From Acidobacteriota bacterium (GTDB lineage: Bacteria; Acidobacteriota; Blastocatellia; Pyrinomonadales; Pyrinomonadaceae), in contig QQUY01000001.1 of NCBI GenBank assembly GCA_003385635.1, positions 930,001 to 994,000 on the forward strand: DNA of 64,000 bases, written 5' to 3'. Numbering within the stretch: the stretch's first letter is position 1; each line of letters begins with the position of its first letter. A model generated the notes under the pieces. That model ran no database searches. It saw nothing but the letters and a program-made list of their open reading frames with translations, and was not told where the DNA came from. Positions 31,530 to 40,173 of the stretch are shown piece after piece. The translations under genes were made by a program, and so were the position numbers.

Positions 31530-33320
31530 TTAGATCCCAATTTTCGACAGCAAATCTTTAAACTTCTGGTGATTTCTAACGGATTTCCATCTTGGATCTA
31601 CCCTCAACGCCGCGAGGTCTATGTACTTCTCCTCATAAGCTAATTCAAGGTACTGAATCACTTTCTCCGTTCTGCCGAGTCCGGAATAGGCTACTGCGAT
31701 GAAGGAGCTCGGAACAAACTCTTCCAAAGCTGCAGCTTCAAGGTTCCTGATCCCCTCTAAGGCCTTCTTTTTTCTACCCATTCGTCCGTATGTGTAGGAT
31801 CTCATTGCAATCGTCTCGTGGTGATATTGAATTGCCAGAGCATTCTCATAGAATTCCAGCGCTTCCTTGTGATTCCCTTTCTCAGTGAGCGCGAAACCCA
31901 TTAAAACCATCGCTTCAAAGTCATTTGGAGCTAGTTCGAGACACTCCTCCAGGCGTAAGATTGCGTTCTGAAATTGATTGGTCATCAAGAAGATCTTTGC
32001 AAGGCTCTTGTCGTTAGAATAAGAGACCGGATCCAATCGTGCGCTCTCACTCGCCATGTTGAGGCCGTCTTTTGTAGCACCTCTGTAAATGTGTAACCTT
32101 GCCAATTGATTGTATGCGGTGGCTGAACCTGGATTGATTGCAATTGCTTTCTGAAAGAGAATCTCGGCCTTATCAAAATTGAACCGAAGAAACATCTCAA
32201 AGTAGCCTTTTACGACGAAAAGATCCGCAAAATTCGCGTCTATCTGTGAAGCATTCTCCAACAACTGAAGTATCCTCTCTTCTGCATCTTGCTTTAGAAT
32301 CTTTTGGTAAAGAAACTGGACCCTAAGACAATTCGCAAGTTCCACGTATCCTGGTGCGAAAGCTGGGTCCAATGCTATTGATGTCTGAAACAAGTTCTCG
32401 GCCTTGTCCAAATCCAATTTTGATCGGCGGTTGTTTACAAAGTATCTGCCCTTCAGGTACAAACGGTAGGACTCAGTGTTCTTAGTGTGTTTCTGGCTGG
32501 GGAACCGTCGTGCGGCGCGATCGATCTCTGCATTCAATTTTTCGCAGATTGAATTCGTGATGCTGTCCTGCATCTCAAATATCTCCGAAAAATCACGCTC
32601 AAACTTCTCCCCCCATAGCTGGGAGCCGTCTTCAGCTTTCGAAAGCTCGACAGATAAGGATATGTCGTCGTTCGCGATCCTAATACGTCCTGTAAGCACA
32701 TTCGAAACATTGAGCCGTTTTCCGACCTCAACAACGTCTATGTGTTCATCCTTGAATTTAAATACCGTATTCCGCGCGATGACTCTGAGGTCAGGTCTGC
32801 AGGAAAGATTGTTGATCAACGCCTCAGTCATTCCGTCGGCCAGATAGTCGATGTCTTTGTCGCCGTTCTCATTGAACAACGGCATCACAGCGATCGACTC
32901 TCGGTTCTCATCAAGGCCGTAGGGGTCGACAAGAGGAGTAGCGCCGGAAACCGCCTTTTTCCATTCTTCTGATTCGACGGTTTCTATTGGTTCGACAAAC
33001 TGATAGCCGGAGCCGGAAAGTGTTTGGATATATCCTTCGGCGCCGGTGGTCTCGAAGATCTTTCTGATCCGTGAGATATGCACGGCGAGGTTGCTTTCCT
33101 CTACAAAACTGCCTTCCCAGACGACATTCAAAATCTCGTCCTTTGTGACCGTCAGTCCGGAATTGGAGACCAGATAAACCAGGACCTCAAAGGTCCTCGG
33201 TTTTATGTCGATGAAATTTCCGTCGTGGGCGAGCCGTCTTTCTGCAGGATTGAGGTAGTACTTTCCAAACTTGTAGATTTCGGAAGCCGCATCGGCCGGA
33301 TCGGTTCTTGAGCCATCCAT
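31530..33320 (-). CDS. Winged-helix DNA-binding protein with TolB-like and TPR domains
   Basis: A 596-residue protein. An OmpR/CadC-type winged helix (about residues 15-110; KPRTFEVLVYLVSNSG ... HISRIRKIF) is followed by a TolB-N-like domain (about 140-270; IAVMPLFNENGDKDIDYLADGM, split here) and a TPR superhelix to the C-terminus. No membrane helix lies between them, unlike CadC. This architecture is very common in Acidobacteria; targets are generally unknown. The ATG at 33320 is chosen, 10 bases after GGAGGT, over a GTG four codons earlier. It is convergent with the GVIVN-repeat gene. Confidence 0.88.
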   Translation of the reverse strand: MDGSRTDPADAASEIYKFGKYYLNPAERRLAHDGNFIDIKPRTFEVLVYLVSNSGLTVTKDEILNVVWEGSFVEESNLAVHISRIRKIFETTGAEGYIQTLSGSGYQFVEPIETVESEEWKKAVSGATPLVDPYGLDENRESIAVMPLFNENGDKDIDYLADGMTEALINNLSCRPDLRVIARNTVFKFKDEHIDVVEVGKRLNVSNVLTGRIRIANDDISLSVELSKAEDGSQLWGEKFERDFSEIFEMQDSITNSICEKLNAEIDRAARRFPSQKHTKNTESYRLYLKGRYFVNNRRSKLDLDKAENLFQTSIALDPAFAPGYVELANCLRVQFLYQKILKQDAEERILQLLENASQIDANFADLFVVKGYFEMFLRFNFDKAEILFQKAIAINPGSATAYNQLARLHIYRGATKDGLNMASESARLDPVSYSNDKSLAKIFLMTNQFQNAILRLEECLELAPNDFEAMVLMGFALTEKGNHKEALEFYENALAIQYHHETIAMRSYTYGRMGRKKKALEGIRNLEAAALEEFVPSSFIAVAYSGLGRTEKVIQYLELAYEEKYIDLAALRVDPRWKSVRNHQKFKDLLSKIGI

Positions 33321-33356
33321 TTTTGTCGGCACCTCCGTTCGTTTCGGGGACCATTC

Positions 33357-33374
33357 GAACGCGTTCCAATTATA
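33357..33374 (-). promoter_or_regulatory. -10 element with adjoining palindrome upstream of the winged-helix gene
   Basis: On the minus strand TATAAT (33369-33374) lies about 50 bases above the start codon, and the perfect palindrome GAACGCGTTC (33357-33366) follows two bases after it. No good -35 is seen. The palindrome may be an operator, perhaps for autoregulation. Confidence 0.4.
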
Positions 33375-33621
33375 TGCACAAAAGACCCCTATTTCTTGGG
33401 GATTCAGAATAATTCATAACAATTCAGATCAGTTAAAGACTTGTTTTAAGCAGTTCTCTATCATTGTCAGCATAAGAGATGAGGTCATTGATAGCCCGGG
33501 CCTTTTTCGACCTTTTGGGCCCGCGGTCTCCCACTCGATGATCAATTTTCTTATAGCTTGCGAGGTATTTCGTAAATGGCCGAAAGGATCTTCTCTCACT
33601 TTCAGGCAAGCGTTTGACTCG
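33375..33621. other. Intergenic region with no convincing gene
   Basis: This stretch between the winged-helix gene and the cysteine desulfurase terminator is AT-rich with a CCCC-aagaaata-GGGG stem on the minus strand. A 63-codon minus-strand frame (33433-33624) starts with TTG, has no ribosome site and a random, basic composition, so it is not called. Confidence 0.4.
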
Positions 33622-33661
33622 CAAAACCCTTAAGTGTGGTCCTCACCACTTCACACTTAAG
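33622..33661 (-). terminator. Hairpin overlapping the end of the cysteine desulfurase gene
   Basis: CTTAAGTGTG (33629-33638) and CACACTTAAG (33652-33661) form a perfect 10-bp stem; the TAA stop of the gene lies inside the stem. On the minus strand it is followed by GGGTTTTGCG, a weak T run. Confidence 0.55.
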
Positions 33662-34847
33662 TGCCGGAAGCGGATTGGTACTGCGGAGACAGTCTTCGAA
33701 GGTTCTCAACCGCTTTCGGCAACAATCCAAGGACGTAATTCACATCCTCCTCAGTGTTGTCCTTGCCGAAGCTGAACCGGACAGAGCCCCTCGCCGTCTC
33801 GTCGCCGACTCCCAAAGCAACGATGACGTGCGAGGGCTCGACATTTCCGGAAGAACAGGCAGAGCCGGTCGAGACCGCGACTCCCGACATATCCAGATTT
33901 ATGAGAAGCCCTTCGCCTGCGATGCCTTTGAAAGAAACGTTTGAGATGTAAGGCGATCTCGGACCCTCGATACCGTTGATCACAACATCCGGGACGGACT
34001 CGAGGATGTGCGCTTCAAACGAGTCCCTTAGTTTTTCGGCTCTTTCAGCATTCTCGCCGCTTTCCTGCCTTGCGACCTCGCAAGCGGTACCAAGCCCGGC
34101 GACAAAGGCTACGTTCTCGGTTCCGCCCCGCCTCTCGCGTTCCTGATGCCCTCCGAGATTCTGGGACTCGATCCTGACTCCGCGCCTGACATACAAAGCT
34201 CCGATGCCTTTTGGACCATAGATCTTGTGGCCCGAGAGCGAAAGGAGGTCGCATCCAACTTCTTCAATCGAAAAGGGGATCTTCCCAACGGCCTGGACAG
34301 CATCGGTGTGAAGCCAGATCTTTTGACCCGACGTCCTTCGCTCTTTAATAATCTCGGCGATCTCCCTGACCGGCTGGACCGTACCTATCTCGTTGTTCAC
34401 TAGCATTACGGAAACCAGCACTGTCTCATCCGTTATCGCAGCCGCGATCTTTTCCGGAGACACGACGCCCGCAGGCTCGACCGGAACGATGCTGACCCGG
34501 CGGCCGTATTCTTCGAGAGAACCGCAGACAGTACCGACAGCCGGATGTTCTATCGACGACGTGACTATGTGATCGCCGTGTCGTCTGTTGGCGCGGACGA
34601 CTCCCTTGATAGCCAGGTTGTTGGATTCGGTGCCCCCTGATGTAAATATCAATTCGTTGGGGCGAGCACCTAAAAGATCGGCAACCTGATGCCGGGCTTT
34701 GTCGACGGCGGATCGAGCTTCCTGACCGTAGAAGTGGATACTGGACGCATTTCCGAATCTGTCTGTCAGGTACGGCAACACGGCCTCTTTGACCCGGGGA
34801 TCGACAGGTGTGGTAGCGGCATTATCCAGATAGACTCTGCGGAACAT
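33657..34847 (-). CDS. iscS: Cysteine desulfurase (NifS/IscS family)
   Basis: A 396-residue pyridoxal-phosphate enzyme that takes sulfur from cysteine for iron-sulfur clusters and thiolation. Motifs: YLDNAATTPVDP at the N-terminus, GGTESNNLAIKG, the PLP lysine in SLSGHKIYGPKG, and the persulfide cysteine in STGSACSSGNVEPSHV, a long-loop (class I, IscS/NifS-like) arrangement. No iscU or other cluster-assembly gene is beside it, so it may serve tRNA thiolation or supply the radical SAM protein encoded divergently. Full length. Confidence 0.95.
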   Translation of the reverse strand: MFRRVYLDNAATTPVDPRVKEAVLPYLTDRFGNASSIHFYGQEARSAVDKARHQVADLLGARPNELIFTSGGTESNNLAIKGVVRANRRHGDHIVTSSIEHPAVGTVCGSLEEYGRRVSIVPVEPAGVVSPEKIAAAITDETVLVSVMLVNNEIGTVQPVREIAEIIKERRTSGQKIWLHTDAVQAVGKIPFSIEEVGCDLLSLSGHKIYGPKGIGALYVRRGVRIESQNLGGHQERERRGGTENVAFVAGLGTACEVARQESGENAERAEKLRDSFEAHILESVPDVVINGIEGPRSPYISNVSFKGIAGEGLLINLDMSGVAVSTGSACSSGNVEPSHVIVALGVGDETARGSVRFSFGKDNTEEDVNYVLGLLPKAVENLRRLSPQYQSASGT

Positions 34848-34890
34848 AGGTCAATTCTAACCGATACGATGTCCTTGCTCTACATCGGCG

Positions 34891-34903
34891 TCGTACGGTA
34901 CGA
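34891..34903. promoter_or_regulatory. Palindrome TCGTAC-G-GTACGA in a divergent promoter region
   Basis: A perfect 6+6 inverted repeat with one central base lies between the divergent cysteine desulfurase and radical SAM genes, about 40 bases from each start. An operator controlling one or both is plausible. Confidence 0.35.
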
Positions 34904-34941
34904 TTACATCTTTGACTGAAGTAATTTAGCAGGCTTAAAAG

Positions 34942-36102
34942 ATGGATTTTACTACAAAGGAAATTTTCAAGAGATACGCGAAGATGGCGGTGGGTCAGAC
35001 GATCTCCCCGGTCTTCCTTAACATACTCGTGACCTCGGTCTGTGATATGAGGTGCACCCACTGCTTCTTTACAGATGAGCTGAATGACAGGCCTCGGAAA
35101 AAGCTGCAGATGAAGACGGAAGAGATCGAGAGGATCTCGGAAACTCTTGGCGGAAACCTCGGGGTGCTCGTGCTTGCAGGCGGCGAACCGTTCACACGGA
35201 AAGACCTCCCCGAGATCTGCAACGCCTTTTATCGTAATAACAAGCTTGAATCGGTGTACCTTATGTCAAACGGGCAGATCCATCCCCGGATCTTTCCCGA
35301 CGTGACCCGTATCCTTGAAGAGAATCCTAACCTGCATGTCACGATCGCGCTCGGCATTGACGGCCTTAAGGAAGCACACGAGAAGATACGGCAAAAGCCC
35401 GGCAGCTGGGACAAGGCGATCCATACTGCGCGAACCCTGCAGGAGATGAAAAAGGAATACCCGAATCTGGATATTCAAACCTGCACGTGCGTGATGAAAT
35501 CGAACCAGGACACGATCTTTGACTGGTACGACTTCCTCAAATATGACCTGAAGCCGGACAAGGTGAACATCAACTACATCAGGCCTCCTTCGAACGATCC
35601 TGAAGAACTGGAGTTCGACCACGAAAGGTACGCTCGTCTCTCGAAGATGATACTTGACGACGTCCGCAACGCGGCCCTGAAGAACAATTACGGAGGCAGT
35701 TCCGGGTTCTTTAAGGCGGCCGTGGATATTTACATGCACGATCTGATCTCAAAGACGAAAGAGACCGGAGAGGCTCAGCTTACCTGTTACGCCGGTTCCG
35801 CAGGGGCTGTGATCTACGACGAAGGAACGATCTCTTCCTGCGAGAACCTTGATTCGACCGGGAACCTACGCGATTTTGAATGGGACTTTCAGAGAGCCTG
35901 GAGGTCCCCTGCGATGGTTGCCCGACGTGCAAAGGCCGAGAACGGATGTCACTGTACTCACGAGAGCAACTGTTACTATCCCAGCCTGCCGTTCAATCCG
36001 GGCCATCTTGTCAAGATCAAGAAGCTCGAGAGGCAGATGAAAAAAGCAAGCAAGAAACTCGAGCAGAATGCTCCCGCCCACGGCGTAGCCGTAAAAGCTT
36101 GA
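34942..36102 (+). CDS. Radical SAM protein with SPASM-like C-terminal cysteines
   Basis: A 386-residue radical SAM enzyme. The cluster motif is Cys34, Cys38, Cys41 (VCDMRCTHC), followed by LAGGEPFTRKDLPE, the glycine-rich SAM region. The C-terminal part has cysteines at LTCYAG, ISSCENL and NGCHCTHESNCYYP, consistent with an auxiliary-cluster (SPASM or twitch) domain. It binds at least one 4Fe-4S cluster; the substrate is unknown. The stop is 4 bases before an MGDG-synthase-like glycosyltransferase gene, so the two are cotranscribed and may modify the same lipid or glycan. No small precursor peptide gene was found between or beside them, which argues against a RiPP role. Confidence 0.9.
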   Translation: MDFTTKEIFKRYAKMAVGQTISPVFLNILVTSVCDMRCTHCFFTDELNDRPRKKLQMKTEEIERISETLGGNLGVLVLAGGEPFTRKDLPEICNAFYRNNKLESVYLMSNGQIHPRIFPDVTRILEENPNLHVTIALGIDGLKEAHEKIRQKPGSWDKAIHTARTLQEMKKEYPNLDIQTCTCVMKSNQDTIFDWYDFLKYDLKPDKVNINYIRPPSNDPEELEFDHERYARLSKMILDDVRNAALKNNYGGSSGFFKAAVDIYMHDLISKTKETGEAQLTCYAGSAGAVIYDEGTISSCENLDSTGNLRDFEWDFQRAWRSPAMVARRAKAENGCHCTHESNCYYPSLPFNPGHLVKIKKLERQMKKASKKLEQNAPAHGVAVKA

Positions 36103-36106
36103 GCGT

Positions 36107-37306
36107 ATGCAGCAGCCGACACCAAAGGTCCTGATCATCTCGTCGGATACCGGCGGGGGACACCGTTCAGCAGCTGAAGCCCTTGCAAATGGCTTCAGCA
36201 AGTTCTGGCACGGTGAATCGGCCGCTGTACGCGTGATCCGGGCCGTTGAGGACTCCCATCACATAACTGACAAGCTGGTCAGGATCTACAACTGGATCCT
36301 GATAAACCGCCAGCACTGGATGAAGTACCTGTACTGGACGGTCAACAAGCTTCGTCCGGAGACTCAGCCATTCTTCTTGAACAGGTGTATAGGTTATCTA
36401 CGTGATCAGTTTGAGAAATGGTGTCCTCATATTGTCGTCAGCGTTCACCCGCTCACACAGCATATTTTTGCGCGCATTTTGCGTGAATTGAATTTGAAAG
36501 ACCAGGTTCCGCTCGTAACGGTCGTCACAGACCCCTGCTACGGATTCTGGAAGGGCTGGGCTTGTGACGACGTTTCGCTATACCTTGTCGCAAACGGAGA
36601 AGCCAAACGGCAGTTGGTCGATTACGGGGTGGATCCTGCAAAGATCAAGATATCCGGAATGCCTATAAGGCCCGAGTTCAGGCCGGCCGATGAAAAGGAT
36701 GCGAAAGCGGCGAGATCTGCGTACGGACTGGACGAAGACAAGTTCACGGTTTTCGTTAACGCCGGTTATGTCGGCGGCGTGAAGATGCTGAAGATCCTTC
36801 GAGAACTCATCGCCGGCGAGATCGATGTTCAGGCGATCTTCCTTGCTGGAAAGAACGACGAACTGAAGTCAAAGGCGGAGGAAGTCGCGAAGAACGCGAG
36901 GTTCCCTGTAAAGGTGATAGGGTATTCTGAAGAGGTCGAAAGACTTATGCAGGCTGCAAACGTAATGGTTTCAAAGCTCGGAGGCCTCACGACATTTGAA
37001 GCCGTCGCCTGCAACCTTCCGATAATCGCCGACGCCACGACACCGCCGATGCCGCAGGAAGCCGGAACGGTCGATCTGGTCTCACGCCGGGGCGCCTGCG
37101 TGATGCTGAATAAGACTTCCGATATCGTGCCGATAGTCAGAAATCTTGTAGAGGACGATCACAAGTATCTCGAGATGAAGACCGCGGTGGCAAACCTCGC
37201 AATGCCCAACTCCACCGAGATGATCGTAAACGAGATCACCGCACTCCTTCCTCCTATGCAGGTGCAGACAAAGACACTGGGGGCAGCGGCCCGCCAGAGG
37301 GTCTGA
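36107..37306 (+). CDS. MGDG synthase-like glycosyltransferase (GT28)
   Basis: A 399-residue GT-B enzyme. The N-terminal motif ISSDTGGGHRSAAEALANG is that of monogalactosyl- and glucosyl-diacylglycerol synthases and MurG relatives; the C-terminal half has NAGYVGGVKMLKILREL, IGYSEEVERLMQAANVMV and SKLGGLTTFEAVACNLP with the donor-binding GGLTTFE signature. It probably transfers a sugar from a nucleotide donor to a lipid at the inner membrane. Starts 4 bases after the radical SAM gene. Single copy. Acceptor and donor are unknown. Confidence 0.9.
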   Translation: MQQPTPKVLIISSDTGGGHRSAAEALANGFSKFWHGESAAVRVIRAVEDSHHITDKLVRIYNWILINRQHWMKYLYWTVNKLRPETQPFFLNRCIGYLRDQFEKWCPHIVVSVHPLTQHIFARILRELNLKDQVPLVTVVTDPCYGFWKGWACDDVSLYLVANGEAKRQLVDYGVDPAKIKISGMPIRPEFRPADEKDAKAARSAYGLDEDKFTVFVNAGYVGGVKMLKILRELIAGEIDVQAIFLAGKNDELKSKAEEVAKNARFPVKVIGYSEEVERLMQAANVMVSKLGGLTTFEAVACNLPIIADATTPPMPQEAGTVDLVSRRGACVMLNKTSDIVPIVRNLVEDDHKYLEMKTAVANLAMPNSTEMIVNEITALLPPMQVQTKTLGAAARQRV

Positions 37307-37323
37307 TCGATTTAATCCTCTAT

Positions 37324-39360
37324 TTACTGGGAGTCTGGTTCTACAGCTGAATCAACGGACTCTTCTGCGGAGTCCCTGGCGTCGTCACCTTTCGATTCTG
37401 CCGCGTCCGCGATCTGTACTCTTCCGAGGATCCTTGCTTCTTCGCCCGACATGTCGCCGAGCATGCGGCCGTTCGTGTCCGTCACCATCACTGTCTTAAC
37501 GGGGACCTTCGTCGGAAATTCCTTTAGGTCTTTCAGGTTCTTTCTCTGCTCATCCTCGGGTAACTGTAGCCAGGAATCCCTTGCGGTGACCATCATTAGG
37601 CCGTCTTTCTGAAATCCCTGAGAAAGATGTTCTCCGTTCGGGAGCCGCTTTGTATCCAAGAGTTCGACATCAGCGGCGATCGGGGCCATCTGGTTCATCT
37701 GCGAATCAAAGAAATAGATTCCGGCGCTGATCAGTGTTACGAGCAGGGTCGCCGCGACCAGCCAGCGGTTTGTAGGTCCTCCGACAGCTACCGCGAACGG
37801 GGCTCTGGAGACTGGCTCCTCGATGATCTCGGCGGCTTCCTGAGTAGCCTCGACGGCCTTTTCCAGATTTCGTCTCGTGAATCTTGCGATGCCCCTTTTC
37901 AGTCTTATTCGGGACTCTAGCAATCCGTTCGAGACTATCAGAAGCCGGTTCTGGGAATCCGAAGCATTCTCGCGGACTAGGTAGTCAAGCTGTTCCGAAA
38001 ACTCTTCCGACCGCCTCAGAAGCCTGTGAAGCTCGTCTTTCAGTGAAGCAGTCATCTCTCCGCGGCGGCTGAGCTCATTTTCGCAAAGCTCTTCGATCCA
38101 GAGGATGACACCCAGGACGTTTCTGCAAAGATGATCGTTCGGATCCTCGGGCCTTCCTATGAAGTCCTTCAGGTTCAGGTCGCTGACTTCCGGAAAGCGT
38201 ATAACGTGGCTCCTTATGACGGAAAAATCCGGTTCCGGTTGAGAAAGCGAAAAGAAGAACGGCTCAAGCCTTTTCTGGGCAGTAGGCAGGGAAGGAGCCG
38301 GACTGGAGGGTTTGTCGGCGTCACCGGTTTTGGATGCATTCTCACGCACCTCCTTGTCCCGTCTGCCGCCGGTCGCCGGGCTCTCGCATACGAGCGAAAG
38401 GATATCGTCTAGCGACGCGCGCTCCTTTTCGTCCGCTTCCGACGCATCCGCGCCCTTGGACCTCAGATCGCCGAGTATCTCGGAGAGGTACTCCTCGGCT
38501 CCTCTTGAGGCATCTACGAACGCTCCTGCCAGGTCTACGCCTTCGTTGACCTTTTCATTGATCGTCTTATTGGCACTCGCCAGCAGCTTGTGGAACACAT
38601 TTCCAACGGCAATGTTGCAGTCTATGGCCGCAGCTGCGATCTCGGGCTGCGAGTAAAGCGATCCAAGCTTGCGTTTAAACTCACGAAGCCTGTCGAAGAG
38701 ATCACTTTGGAAGAGCTCCTGATAGTCTTTAAGCGATAATGCCTCTCGCTGGAAGTCATCCAGCTTCGCGCTTACCAATGACGAATGGGACGAACGTTTT
38801 TTCGAAGGCGCCTCGGCGTCCCAGCTTTCAAACAGAGCGGCTATCTGGTCTACAAGGTCCTCGCGTTCGATGAGGATCTCCCTGTATGGAGGATCCGGGC
38901 TTTTTGAGAAGAGGCGAGTGATCGAAAGGTCGAACTTGCTCTGAGCATCCTGATCGGGCTTGCGGTTCTTGTAAAACCTAGTCAGAGCGGAATACACGAT
39001 CGGTTTAATCGTGGGACCCTGTTCATCACAGTATTGCCGAAGATGGTATGCGTGAAGGAACTCATCCCGGGATGCAAGCGCTGCATGCCATTTTTCGATT
39101 CCGGATTGAACCTCAGCGACGATTCTCGCAAACTTCTCAGTAGAGATGTCGCCCGAGAAACTCTCAAGAATGGCAAGATTTGACCTGATCCTTTTTGGAT
39201 CGAAGGGAGTTCCGGACTCTTGCAGGTATCTGCGCTCAACTGCAAGAAGGAAGTTGTCAACGACCTGAAGGTCCGAAACTTCGTCACTCAAAAAAACGAA
39301 TGCCTGCTGGATCTCCAGCGGCTCAACCAAATCGATGTCTTCGATCAACGGGGAAGGCAT
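37324..39360 (-). CDS. Large protein of unknown function with one C-terminal membrane helix
   Basis: A 678-residue protein that I do not recognise. The N-terminal about 530 residues are mostly helical and acidic, with a low-complexity Ser/Pro/Ala linker near 320-360. One membrane helix (about 535-555, WLVAATLLVTLISAGIYFF) follows, then a small C-terminal domain (KTVMVTDTNGRMLGDMSGEEARILG) and an acidic tail. A tail of this kind would place the long domain in the cytoplasm and the small domain outside. It lies 84 bases below the second prepilin gene on the same strand and may share its sigma-54-type promoter. Possibly a pilus-associated or envelope protein; unproven. Confidence 0.75.
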   Translation of the reverse strand: MPSPLIEDIDLVEPLEIQQAFVFLSDEVSDLQVVDNFLLAVERRYLQESGTPFDPKRIRSNLAILESFSGDISTEKFARIVAEVQSGIEKWHAALASRDEFLHAYHLRQYCDEQGPTIKPIVYSALTRFYKNRKPDQDAQSKFDLSITRLFSKSPDPPYREILIEREDLVDQIAALFESWDAEAPSKKRSSHSSLVSAKLDDFQREALSLKDYQELFQSDLFDRLREFKRKLGSLYSQPEIAAAAIDCNIAVGNVFHKLLASANKTINEKVNEGVDLAGAFVDASRGAEEYLSEILGDLRSKGADASEADEKERASLDDILSLVCESPATGGRRDKEVRENASKTGDADKPSSPAPSLPTAQKRLEPFFFSLSQPEPDFSVIRSHVIRFPEVSDLNLKDFIGRPEDPNDHLCRNVLGVILWIEELCENELSRRGEMTASLKDELHRLLRRSEEFSEQLDYLVRENASDSQNRLLIVSNGLLESRIRLKRGIARFTRRNLEKAVEATQEAAEIIEEPVSRAPFAVAVGGPTNRWLVAATLLVTLISAGIYFFDSQMNQMAPIAADVELLDTKRLPNGEHLSQGFQKDGLMMVTARDSWLQLPEDEQRKNLKDLKEFPTKVPVKTVMVTDTNGRMLGDMSGEEARILGRVQIADAAESKGDDARDSAEESVDSAVEPDSQ

Positions 39361-39444
39361 AGCTCAAGCTCCGTACGGATGGTGGTATGGGATTAGTAAA
39401 CAATGCCGCGGTTGGGCGAGGAGCGGGCGGGACAAATTCTGGGT

Positions 39445-39867
39445 TCAAAGCTCGTCGATCAGCGTATCGACCCTGCCGTCTTCGCGTAGCGACAAGGCCG
39501 AAATGATTCGGTGGTCCTTGAATCGGATAGCGAGGATCTGGTACTGGTTCCTGAGGTCGGCTGGCACCGTCGGAAACCCGTAGAACGTGTAATTCCCTCG
39601 GATCAACGTTGTGCCGGCTACGATACCGAGAGTCTTGCCTGTATAGTCGTTTAGCTCGGAGAGCGTCGCGTATCTACCCTTGTGGGACATGAACCCGGTC
39701 TGATTTGCGTGTATCGCTTTCAAAGTCCCGATCGTGGCCGCTCTCTCAGCTGCGCTCTTCGACTTGAGCAGTGATGGAAGCGCAATTGTGGCAAGCAAGG
39801 CTACTATAACGACCACAAGAAGCAGCTCTATCAACGAGAAGCCCTTTTCTTCGTTGCAATGTTTCAT
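39445..39867 (-). CDS. Type IV prepilin-like (pseudo)pilin
   Basis: A 140-residue prepilin with leader MKHCNEEKG, the cleavage site G|FSLIELLLVVVIVALLATIALP, and Glu at +5. The C-terminal half has a pseudopilin-like pattern (ATIGTLKAIHANQTGFMSHKG, GNYTFYGF). It is shorter than PilA and lies away from it, so it may be a minor pilin or a secretion pseudopilin. The unknown 678-residue protein gene lies downstream. A consensus sigma-54 promoter lies about 185 bases above its start. Confidence 0.88.
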   Translation of the reverse strand: MKHCNEEKGFSLIELLLVVVIVALLATIALPSLLKSKSAAERAATIGTLKAIHANQTGFMSHKGRYATLSELNDYTGKTLGIVAGTTLIRGNYTFYGFPTVPADLRNQYQILAIRFKDHRIISALSLREDGRVDTLIDEL

Positions 39868-39920
39868 GGTCTTTCTTGAATTGTCGGGTTGCGGCGTCTA
39901 GGAGCGGGGCGCCCTGAAGC

Positions 39921-39935
39921 AGACAAAATTTGTCA
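39921..39935. promoter_or_regulatory. Palindrome resembling the pilA upstream site
   Basis: On the minus strand TGACAAATTTTGTCT matches TGACAGATTTTGTCA at 16321 in 13 of 15 positions. It lies between the sigma-54 promoter and the start codon of the second prepilin, in the predicted leader, so it would act from downstream or on another start. Confidence 0.4.
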
Positions 39936-40051
39936 CGCACACAGAGGGCTGTATTCCCAATTAATGTCAGATGCGACTAGGGACAGCGTTCCGGGATGCC
40001 GAATTTTTGGGGCTCATTCCGCGAATCGCACGGAACTCACAACCTTGAAAC

Positions 40052-40067
40052 CGCAATGACCGTGCCA
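40052..40067 (-). promoter_or_regulatory. Consensus sigma-54 promoter of the second prepilin
   Basis: On the minus strand TGGCAC-ggtca-TTGCG fits TGGCAC-N5-TTGC in every core position, including GG and GC at -24 and -12. The predicted transcript starts near 40040, with a leader of about 170 bases before the prepilin gene. It is the best of the three sigma-54 elements in the window. Confidence 0.7.
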
Positions 40068-40173
40068 GTGCTTTTTCGGAATCTCACGGGCACTTGTATC
40101 GATGTACCATTTTCATTAACCTTGCACATTGACGTTCTGAAATGACACTCCTGAATTCCTGGAGAATATTGAT

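Noticed and set aside
33433..33624. 63-codon minus-strand frame between the winged-helix gene and cysteine desulfurase
   Set aside because: TTG start, no ribosome site, random basic composition.
34942..37306. RiPP cluster around the radical SAM gene
   Set aside because: No short precursor gene, leader-binding protein or peptidase nearby; the neighbour is a lipid-type glycosyltransferase.
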